From: ANME-2 cluster archaeon
GTDB lineage: Archaea > Halobacteriota > Methanosarcinia > Methanosarcinales > Methanocomedenaceae
Length of the DNA: 16,001 nt
NCBI GenBank assembly: GCA_023544495.1
Contig: JAMJFV010000029.1
Coordinates: 1 to 16,001, forward strand
Direction: 5' to 3'
In this document: one piece after another, positions 6,007 through 12,092 of the stretch
Layout: every line of letters begins with the position of its first letter
Position numbering within the stretch: position 1 is the first letter of the stretch
Notes under the pieces: generated by a model
The model's database searches: none
Told to the model about the DNA's origin: nothing
The model's input: only the letters and a program-made list of their open reading frames with translations
Program-made: the position numbers and the translations under genes

Positions 6007-8817
6007 ATGGATGCTACTGAGGCCGGTTCGAAGGATCATTATAGCATTGAAGAACAAAAATTCAAACCCGGAGATTCGGCTGTAAAGTTCTGGTTTTTAG
6101 GCTCTCTCATCTGGTTTCCCATATTTGCTACACTGGGATTCATCCTGGCGATAAAATTTTTCCAGCCCTACTTCCTGAGTGATGCTGCCTTTCTTACCTT
6201 TGGCAGGATCAGACCTGCACATGTGAATGGGGTTTTATTCGGATTTGTCTCATCGGGTCTGATAGGAGGCATGTTCTGGACACTCCCCCGACTGGTCAAT
6301 ACACCCATTTTCAGTCCCAGGCTGGCAAAATTGACCGCGATACTGTGGAATGCTGCTATAATTATAGGGATTCTATTGATTCTTTCAGGGAATACTCAGG
6401 GCAGGGAATATGCAGAACTTCCCTGGAGCATTGATGTCATGGTCATGCTCGTGCTGCTGCTGATACTTTGGAACATCTTTTTAACACTTGTCAACCGAAA
6501 TGAGAAAAAGCTCTATGTTTCCACCTGGTATTATCTGGGGACTTTCCTTTGGTTCCCCATTGTCTATCTCATAGGCAATGTCATGTGGAGACCTCCTGCG
6601 GGTGCGCTGTTTGGTGATACTGATGCCATTTTCAACTGGTACTACGGTCATAATGTACTGGGCCTGTGGTTCACAACACTGGGGATCGCCACCTGGTACT
6701 ATGCCATACCACGTATTATAAACCGCCCACTTTACAGCCATCTTTTATCGCTCATCAGTTTCTTCACTATAGCTTTTTTCTATACAGGAGTGGGTGCACA
6801 CCACTTATTGCAGGCTCCCATACCGGAATTCGTGAAGACCATCGGGGTCACTATGAGTGTTCTTATGATGATACCGGTCCTGACCTTCGTCACCAATATC
6901 GGATTGACACTCCGTGGCTCCTGGAATACCCTGGTAGAGAATATTCCTTTCAGGTTCATTATTGCGGGATGGTTTATGTATTTCCTTACATCCCTCCAAG
7001 GGACTTTCCAGGCATTACGGTCGACAAATTCCTTCCTGCATTTCTCCCAATGGACAGTAGGTCATGCGCACCTGGCCATACTGGGGGGGTTTGGATTTCT
7101 GGCAGTAGGGATAATGTACTGGCTGATACCAAAAATCACAGGCGTCAAGATCTACAGCCAGAGGCTCATGAGTATTAGTTTCTGGATGGCTACAGTAGCA
7201 TTTGTTCTTTTTTTCCTGGCCATGACCATTGCAGGATTGGTTGCCAATTCTGTCTGGTGGCAGAACATGAATGTGGAGTCTACTCTTCCCTTCCTTCAGT
7301 TCTGGTATATTGTACGAGCCGTTGGCGGAGGGGCGGTAGTAGTGGCAGCCTATATCTTTGCATTCAATGCCCTGATGAGTTTTATCGTTGCCCGTGAGCC
7401 ACATGACATGAAAGATCATTTTAAGATTCCAAAGGTCCTGACAACACGCCCCCATTCAAAATACCAGCGGGCATCCCAGCACAAGCTGAACATACCCATT
7501 ATCGTGGCCGGTGCCTTTTCAGCGTTTGTTATCATGACCTATATGGTGGTGGGAATGCCCTATATGTTTGCATCTGTTGAACCCAGCAAGATCGCCCATC
7601 AATATACCTCTTTGCAAGAGAAGGGGAGAATATTGTACAAAGACCTTGGCTGCTTCTATTGTCATTCCCAGTTCGTGAGACCTCAGGACTGGGTGATCGG
7701 GAGAACCTCACTGAAAGGAGATTATTTTTATGATTCCCCACACCTGCTGGGCACTGAGCGGACAGGGCCGGACCTGGCACAGATCGGGGGTCAAAGACCG
7801 ACCCAATGGCATTATTTCCATGACAGGGATGCAAGGACCACCAGTCCGAGGTCAATAATGCCGCCTTTTGGTTTCCTGTCAGACGATGATCTCGATGCTG
7901 TGGTCTCTTATGTACAGAGTTTGGGGAGCGAAGACCTTACACCACGTGGATTCCATCCTGAAATCCCGGCGCAATATCGTAATAATACACAACCGTATGC
8001 ACAGATTATGCAGGAAGCCTTGAAGAACTATAGCTTTGAGGAGACCAACTTCACAGGAAATAATAGCACAGCATTTGCATATGCGGCTATTTTCGAAGAC
8101 GGGAAGCAGATCTATACCCAGAAATGTCTGACCTGCCATGGATGTTCCGGGAATGGACAGGGTCCTTACGCCAGGCATGTGGTAACCCAACCGGCAAACC
8201 TTCATGAAAGGATATTGACCTATATTCCTGAACCCGGGGACGCATTTCATTTTTGGAGAGTAAGTGAAGGAGTACCCGGAACAGCCATGCCTCCATGGAG
8301 ACTCTCAATGAACGAGACAGACAGATGGAAGGTTGCCTTCTTTGAGATGAGCTTTGCCATGGGTGCTATAAGGACCATATGTGGAGATGTGTCTGATGAG
8401 GAGGGAGACACGTTTTCCCAGGAGACGAACATCATCCGGCCGATATCAGGTACTCAGGAGGAATTTGAGAAGGGAAAACAATTATACCTGTTATATTGCG
8501 CACAATGTCACGGGAAAGACGGACACGGGGATGGTATTGCTTCAATCCTGAGCACGGGGGGATATATAACTCCTGAACCTGCCAATTTTACAGAATCAGG
8601 ACATGATTTCAAACTATACGGTCGTTATGTGTGGAAGGTGAGGGAAGGCGTGGAGACTACCAATATGCCTCCCTGGAAATATGCATTGAACGATGATGAG
8701 ATCTTTATCCTTATCTTCTACATACAGAACTTCTCAGCGCCTGAGGACTATAACGCGAAATGGGCACCGCTCTATAAAGATACCTTTGCACGAAATCTTA
8801 AGAGGGAAATTGTATGA
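6007..8817 (+). CDS. ccoNO: cbb3-type oxygen reductase, CcoN-CcoO fusion with two extra cytochrome c domains
   Basis: A 936-residue membrane protein predicted to reduce O2 to water. Residues 1-465 are CcoN: haem b ligand H72 (RPAHVNG), CuB ligands H215 (WYYGHN), H265 and H266 (GAHHL), haem ligands H353 and H355 (VGHAHL), and catalytic Y259 six residues before H265, the position of the cross-linked cbb3 tyrosine. A further helix (about 494-520) is the CcoO anchor, followed by its monohaem domain with CFYCH at 549-553, the SQFVRP and GTERTGPDLAQIGG stretches and axial M618. Two more c domains follow: CLTCH 707-711 with M761, and CAQCH 831-835 with M887. One chain would thus hold two b and three c haems, the complement normally spread over CcoN, CcoO and CcoP. 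The ATG follows AAGGTGG by 6 bases. Nitric oxide reductase is unlikely because the tyrosine and a CcoO domain are present. The CcoP equivalence of the last two domains rests on number and position. Confidence 0.95.
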   Translation: MDATEAGSKDHYSIEEQKFKPGDSAVKFWFLGSLIWFPIFATLGFILAIKFFQPYFLSDAAFLTFGRIRPAHVNGVLFGFVSSGLIGGMFWTLPRLVNTPIFSPRLAKLTAILWNAAIIIGILLILSGNTQGREYAELPWSIDVMVMLVLLLILWNIFLTLVNRNEKKLYVSTWYYLGTFLWFPIVYLIGNVMWRPPAGALFGDTDAIFNWYYGHNVLGLWFTTLGIATWYYAIPRIINRPLYSHLLSLISFFTIAFFYTGVGAHHLLQAPIPEFVKTIGVTMSVLMMIPVLTFVTNIGLTLRGSWNTLVENIPFRFIIAGWFMYFLTSLQGTFQALRSTNSFLHFSQWTVGHAHLAILGGFGFLAVGIMYWLIPKITGVKIYSQRLMSISFWMATVAFVLFFLAMTIAGLVANSVWWQNMNVESTLPFLQFWYIVRAVGGGAVVVAAYIFAFNALMSFIVAREPHDMKDHFKIPKVLTTRPHSKYQRASQHKLNIPIIVAGAFSAFVIMTYMVVGMPYMFASVEPSKIAHQYTSLQEKGRILYKDLGCFYCHSQFVRPQDWVIGRTSLKGDYFYDSPHLLGTERTGPDLAQIGGQRPTQWHYFHDRDARTTSPRSIMPPFGFLSDDDLDAVVSYVQSLGSEDLTPRGFHPEIPAQYRNNTQPYAQIMQEALKNYSFEETNFTGNNSTAFAYAAIFEDGKQIYTQKCLTCHGCSGNGQGPYARHVVTQPANLHERILTYIPEPGDAFHFWRVSEGVPGTAMPPWRLSMNETDRWKVAFFEMSFAMGAIRTICGDVSDEEGDTFSQETNIIRPISGTQEEFEKGKQLYLLYCAQCHGKDGHGDGIASILSTGGYITPEPANFTESGHDFKLYGRYVWKVREGVETTNMPPWKYALNDDEIFILIFYIQNFSAPEDYNAKWAPLYKDTFARNLKREIV

Positions 8818-8990
8818 ATGATTACGGACTGGCGCTTTTTCTATCAGCCCTGTGTATGTTGCTTATATTTCTAGGATTTTTACTATGGGGCATCAGGTCA
8901 GGACAATTCACCGATGTGGAATCTTCAAAATATAGAATGCTGGACATTGAGGTTGAGAATGAGGTAAATGACCGGGAGGATAGACTATGA
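8814..8990 (+). CDS. ccoS: cbb3 oxidase assembly protein CcoS
   Basis: A short 58-residue gene, easily overlooked, whose ATG overlaps the stop of the oxidase fusion (ATGA). One hydrophobic helix (about residues 5-26) is followed by LWGIRSGQFTDVESSKYRML, which matches the CcoS family hallmark of a helix ending in W-x-x-R-S-G-Q-F-x-D-hE with a downstream R-[IM]-L. In proteobacteria CcoS is needed for the haem and copper cofactors to be installed in CcoN. An alternative ATG at 8818 gives a frame that lacks this motif. The charged tail (residues 45-58) faces the cytoplasm if topology is like that of the family. The copper transporter CcoI and the CcoG and CcoH assembly factors are not in the window. 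Confidence 0.85.
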   Translation: MNDYGLALFLSALCMLLIFLGFLLWGIRSGQFTDVESSKYRMLDIEVENEVNDREDRL

Positions 8991-9265
8991 GTTTTACTCC
9001 TGCGTATGGATCGTTCATACAATTCTATGCCTGGTTTACCGTTGTATTGATATTATCCCTTATGATCGGAATCTGGCTGGCAGTTAAAAGTGGAGATAAA
9101 TACACGGTTGAAGATGCCAGTTCCCATGCCGAGGAATTCGGGGGCATCATAAGTGAATCCCACGGCAATCTTACAACGTTTCTCATAGTGACTTATGTCA
9201 TAATACTGGTGTGGACCTGTGTGTATTTTTGGGTCCACTGGGATGAGTTTGTTCATCTTTTTTAG
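8987..9265 (+). CDS. two-helix membrane protein of the cbb3 operon, possible CcoP anchor
   Basis: A 92-residue protein whose ATG overlaps the ccoS stop (ATGA), so it is translationally coupled to the oxidase. It has two hydrophobic helices (about residues 10-33 and 62-84) joined by an acidic loop containing AEEFGGI. There is no haem motif. This arrangement of helix, loop with an acidic-aromatic-G-x-I-like element, then second helix resembles the N-terminal part of CcoP proteins that precedes the two haem c domains. Since two c domains are fused to CcoN-CcoO here, this could be the CcoP membrane part left as a separate subunit. That is an inference; it might instead be a CcoQ-like or lineage-specific subunit. 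Confidence is high that it is a gene, low for the CcoP link. Confidence 0.75.
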   Translation: MSFTPAYGSFIQFYAWFTVVLILSLMIGIWLAVKSGDKYTVEDASSHAEEFGGIISESHGNLTTFLIVTYVIILVWTCVYFWVHWDEFVHLF

Positions 9266-9338
9266 ATGATGGAAGGGACACGGATAGGGGGCTTAAATGG
9301 TGGCTCATAAGTAATTTCACCAATCTCACATTCCACAA

Positions 9339-9347
9339 TCTATTTAA
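9339..9347 (+). promoter_or_regulatory. possible TATA box for the ferritin operon
   Basis: The element tctatttaa lies about 70 bases before the ferritin ATG. Transcription would start near 9370, inside the first of two palindromes, leaving a leader of about 43 bases with the GGAGTGG ribosome binding site at 9398-9404. Confidence 0.4.
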
Positions 9348-9362
9348 CATGAAAATTCCCAT

Positions 9363-9391
9363 ATTCAATTGAATGTAGTATTAATTAATAC
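9363..9391. promoter_or_regulatory. tandem palindromes, candidate operators of the ferritin operon
   Basis: Two perfect palindromes stand side by side: ATTCAATTGAAT (9363-9374) and GTATTAATTAATAC (9378-9391). Their centres are 16 bases apart, about one and a half helical turns. They span the predicted transcription start and early leader, where a bound repressor would block transcription. An iron- or redox-responsive regulator would make sense for this operon, but neither palindrome was recognised as a known consensus. AT-rich palindromes arise by chance more often than GC-rich ones. Confidence 0.45.
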
Positions 9392-9412
9392 AACAAAGGA
9401 GTGGTATAAAAT

Positions 9413-9964
9413 ATGGCTAGAGTAACAAGAGAAATGGTAGAGAATTCTGGTATCGATGTGGATCAGCTGGTAGAACTTTTGGTAAAGAATGCTTCGGCAG
9501 AACTGACCACCTTCTACTATTACACGATCCTCAGATTAAACCTCATCGGACTGGAAGGAGAAGGCATCAAAGAGATCGCCGAAACTGCCCGCATCGAAGA
9601 CAGGAATCATTTTGAAGCGCTGGTACCCCGTATCTATGAGCTCAACGGTACATTGCCCGGGCACATGAATGATTTTCATGATATTTCAGCATGTCCGCCT
9701 GCCGCGTTGCCCACGGACCCGACCGATATTAACGCTATGTTGACCGTGCTGGTGGAAGCAGAACGGTGTGCAGTACGGGGATATACATATATCTGCAATA
9801 TGACCGCTGGTAAGGACCACAGGACCTATGACCTGGCCCAGTCAATACTGAACGAAGAGATCGAGCATGAATCCTGGTTCTCAGAGTTCCTCGGTGAAGG
9901 CCCGTCCGGGCATTTCATGAGGCGGGGACAAACATCACCGTTCGTATCCAAATTCCTGAAATGA
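9413..9964 (+). CDS. DPSL-type ferritin (Dps-like, thioferritin family)
   Basis: A 183-residue four-helix ferritin-like protein expected to oxidise Fe(II), probably with peroxide, and store iron in a 12-subunit shell, protecting DNA from Fenton damage. Candidate di-iron ligands are E30 (SAELTTFYYY), E62 and H66 (IEDRNH), E115/E117 and the E149-x-x-H152 pair (NEEIEHESW). Cysteines C94 (ISACPP) and C119 (AERCA) fit the two-cysteine motif that defines archaeal DPSL proteins; C128 is extra. The tail GEGPSGHFMRRG is typical of the group. The start ATG follows GGAGTGG by 8 bases. It heads an operon with a cytochrome b5 protein (3-base gap) and a ZIP transporter. Family membership is firm; the ligand list is read by pattern. 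Confidence 0.9.
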   Translation: MARVTREMVENSGIDVDQLVELLVKNASAELTTFYYYTILRLNLIGLEGEGIKEIAETARIEDRNHFEALVPRIYELNGTLPGHMNDFHDISACPPAALPTDPTDINAMLTVLVEAERCAVRGYTYICNMTAGKDHRTYDLAQSILNEEIEHESWFSEFLGEGPSGHFMRRGQTSPFVSKFLK

Positions 9965-9967
9965 CGG

Positions 9968-10207
9968 ATGAGAATAATCAATACGCTGGAACTCTCCGGA
10001 AATAACGGCAGGGACTCGCCGGTATATGTGGCACACAATGGCACGGTATATGACGTTTCCCGCAGTTCTCTCTGGAAAGGGGGAAGACACCAGGCCGTCC
10101 ATGAAGCCGGAGTGGACCTGAGCGAACATATGTCCGGGGCTCCGCACGGGATCGATATGCTGAAGCGTTTTCCAGTGGTAGGGATACTCTCAGGTGATAA
10201 GGAATGA
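9968..10207 (+). CDS. small soluble cytochrome b5-like haem-binding protein
   Basis: A 79-residue single-domain protein of the cytochrome b5-like haem/steroid-binding family. Recognisable elements are PVYVAHNGTVYDVS (about 18-31), LWKGG with H41 and H45, EAGVDL (46-51), APHGIDML (58-65) and the final FPVVGIL. The histidines H41, H45 and H60 are the likely source of the two axial haem b ligands. There is no membrane segment, so it is cytoplasmic. It starts 3 bases after the ferritin stop and overlaps the next gene by ATGA. The placement suggests electron exchange with the ferritin core, as ferredoxin Bfd does for bacterioferritin, but nothing in the sequence proves that. No strong ribosome binding site is visible; translational coupling is likely. 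Confidence 0.88.
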   Translation: MRIINTLELSGNNGRDSPVYVAHNGTVYDVSRSSLWKGGRHQAVHEAGVDLSEHMSGAPHGIDMLKRFPVVGILSGDKE

Positions 10208-11001
10208 TCGAACAGCTGAATCCTGTTCTACAGGCCCTCGCAGCTGCACTATTTACCTGGGGTATGACCGCGTTTGGTGCCTCGGTCGTATTTTCGGCCA
10301 GGGATATGAGCAGAAGGGTCCTTGACGGAATGCTGGGCTTTGCAGCCGGGGTCATGATCGCCGCCAGTTTTTGGTCCCTGCTGGTCCCTGCACTTGAGAT
10401 GGCAGCTCATCTGGATATTCCTGTATGGTTTCCTGCCGCATCAGGCTTTTTGCTGGGTGGTCTGTTCCTCGGTGGGGTAGATAAGGTCCTCCCACACCTT
10501 CATATTGGTGTTCCCCAGGCTGAAGGGATCAGGACCCCATGGAAAAAAAGCACTTTGCTGGTACTTGCCATCACACTCCACAATATTCCGGAAGGACTTG
10601 CAATTGGGGTAGCCTTCGGAGCTGTTGCAGCGGGATATCCTTCAGCAACACTTCCTGCTGCCTTCGCCCTGGCCGCAGGCATAGGCATCCAGAACTTTCC
10701 TGAAGGACTTGCTGTCTCCATGCCCCTGCGCAGGGAAGGGTTATCACGGTTAAGGAGTTTCTGGTACGGCCAGTTATCCGGAATTGTCGAACCTGTTGCC
10801 GCTGTCATAGGTGCAGCAGCTGTTTTGTTTCTTCAGCCCATCCTGCCCTATGCTCTGGGATTTGCAGCAGGGGCCATGTTATTTGTTGTCGTGGAGGAGG
10901 TAATACCCGAATCCCAGCAAGGTGGTAACACAGACCTGGCAACTGTGGGAGCAATGCTCGGTTTTGCATTGATGATGGTGCTTGATGTTGCATTTGGATA
11001 A
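10204..11001 (+). CDS. ZIP-family divalent metal transporter (GufA-like)
   Basis: A 265-residue membrane protein with about eight helices that should import Fe(II), Zn(II) or similar ions. The two metal-binding helices are clear: HNIPEGLAIGVAFG (residues 126-139, with H126, N127 and E130) and NFPEGLAVS (164-172, with N164 and E167). A histidine pair, H98 and H100, lies in the loop before helix IV (LPHLHIG), where ZIP proteins often have a variable metal-sensing loop. The second motif begins with N where many GufA-like members also have N and eukaryotic ZIPs have H. The ATG overlaps the stop of the cytochrome b5 gene. Operon linkage to a ferritin makes iron the likeliest substrate, by context only. 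Confidence 0.92.
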   Translation: MIEQLNPVLQALAAALFTWGMTAFGASVVFSARDMSRRVLDGMLGFAAGVMIAASFWSLLVPALEMAAHLDIPVWFPAASGFLLGGLFLGGVDKVLPHLHIGVPQAEGIRTPWKKSTLLVLAITLHNIPEGLAIGVAFGAVAAGYPSATLPAAFALAAGIGIQNFPEGLAVSMPLRREGLSRLRSFWYGQLSGIVEPVAAVIGAAAVLFLQPILPYALGFAAGAMLFVVVEEVIPESQQGGNTDLATVGAMLGFALMMVLDVAFG

Positions 11002-11025
11002 TATACTAAATATTATATATTAGAA

Positions 11026-11464
11026 TTATTTCGGCTTGATGTTCTGGTTAAGGCTAAAGAAGTTGGTCGGATCATACTTGTTCTTCAGCACTACAAGCTT
11101 TTCATATCTTTCTTTGCCGCAGGCAGCCATGACACGGTCTTCTCCCTCTCTTCCAGGATAATTGAGATAAGCTCCGCCGGTCGAAAACGGCTGTACCGCT
11201 GTCCAAGAGGTCATGTGCTCATTTGATATTCCTGTCGGATTCCGTCGGATCGGCCCAGACCGCTGTTATGAGGAAGTTGTAATCTGCATTACGATGGCCG
11301 AACGGAGTTTCGTTTGGTCTTACCCGGCTAACTGCACCGTGCATATGCTCGAAGAAAACGACCGACCAGCAGGAAGGGACCTTCTTCGTCTCTTCTCCCA
11401 CCCCGCCATCTGATTTGGACGCAGAATGAACAGTTACAGCATCATACAGTCCGGGGAGATGGCA
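11026..11464 (-). pseudogene. 3' remnant of a FAD-linked oxidase (BBE domain)
   Basis: About 145 codons of the C-terminal part of a berberine-bridge-enzyme-type FAD oxidoreductase can be followed across two lesions. The upstream piece (11464 down to 11219) includes FFEHMHGAVSRV and FGHRNADYNF and ends DRNIK, then TGA (11219-11221) where relatives have W. A frameshift near 11205-11212 then joins DL to WTAVQPFSTGGAYLNYPG. The second piece, to 11026, ends with the family's closing pattern KYDPTNFFSLNQNI. The N-terminal two thirds, with the FAD-binding PP-loop domain, are absent: an in-frame stop at 11465-11467 and a terminator-like tract close off the upstream end. It is convergent with the ZIP gene, 24 bases away. 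A nonsense codon, a frameshift and a 5' deletion together make this a decayed gene rather than a sequencing fault. Confidence 0.85.
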
Positions 11465-11465
11465 T

Positions 11466-11506
11466 CAAAAAATTAAAATAATGTGACACATCCAACCTTT
11501 CAGGTT
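11466..11506 (-). terminator. hairpin plus T-tract after the argH-gatD-ykgJ run
   Basis: Just after the stop of the cysteine-cluster gene the minus strand has AACCT-GAA-AGGTT (11494-11506), a perfect 5-bp stem with a 3-base loop. About 20 bases later comes a T-rich stretch ending in T6 (11467-11472). The T-tract alone would be a usual archaeal terminator; the hairpin may be incidental. Confidence 0.5.
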
Positions 11507-11512
11507 CTATTG

Positions 11513-12061
11513 TTATTGTTCCTTCAATAACTTTTCAAGCTCAGCCCTCTTGTCAGGAGACAATTTTTCCATAGCCTTCTGGGATTCCATGGAAAACTGC
11601 TTGATGAACAATACCTGGAGCATTGGCAATACTGCCTGTGTCCGCTGCTTGCTCTCATAATCCGACGTTGCAGTCTCACGCATACGTGCCAGTTTTTCAG
11701 CGGTCATACTACCCTGGCCCAGGCCAGGACAGTCCATATCCACTACAATATATTTCTTACCAGTATATCCCAGCGGGAACGAGCGGCAGGAAAGTGGCTT
11801 GTTGTCACCCAGACTGCAGGAGTTCTTCTCAATGTCATACAGGGCACAGACAGTCCTTTCATCTTTGGTCTGCTTGTCCAGCTGCATAGCAATCGACCCG
11901 TATTCTCCGACAATAGACAGCACGGGCAGTACTGTGTACATCAATCCGTGCTCTATCCAGTCCCTTAAGTCATCTATATAGACAATTACGTCCCGTTCAC
12001 AGCATTTCCCGCATTCTGTACAGTTGAATATGAACTTTGGTGTTTTCGTCTCGTCGTTCAT
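11513..12061 (-). CDS. YkgJ/UPF0153-type zinc- or iron-chelating cysteine cluster protein
   Basis: A 182-residue soluble protein with the eight-cysteine arrangement of the YkgJ-like family. An N-terminal C-x2-C-G-x-C-C (C14, C17, C20, C21) is followed by C72 in VCALYD, C82 in NSCSLG, C92 in PLSCRSFPLGY and C111. The C-R-x-F-P element is the family hallmark. Such proteins bind a metal, zinc or an iron-sulfur cluster, and have no settled function. The C-terminal 40 residues are charged and probably helical. The ATG at 12061 has AAGG and GGGAG motifs just upstream. It begins 31 bases after the gatD stop on the same strand and is the last gene of that run. Family membership is well supported; metal and role are unknown. 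Confidence 0.85.
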   Translation of the reverse strand: MNDETKTPKFIFNCTECGKCCERDVIVYIDDLRDWIEHGLMYTVLPVLSIVGEYGSIAMQLDKQTKDERTVCALYDIEKNSCSLGDNKPLSCRSFPLGYTGKKYIVVDMDCPGLGQGSMTAEKLARMRETATSDYESKQRTQAVLPMLQVLFIKQFSMESQKAMEKLSPDKRAELEKLLKEQ

Positions 12062-12092
12062 GGTAACCTTCTCCCTTCAATTCCAAAAAGTA

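Noticed and set aside
6007..7400. Reading the haem-copper subunit as a nitric oxide reductase
   Set aside because: The tyrosine six residues before the HH pair and a bona fide CcoO domain identify a cbb3 oxygen reductase; NOR lacks both.
11005..11030. AT-rich near-palindrome after the ZIP gene (ctaaatattatatattag)
   Set aside because: Only the outer four base pairs match and there is no T-tract long enough to call a terminator.
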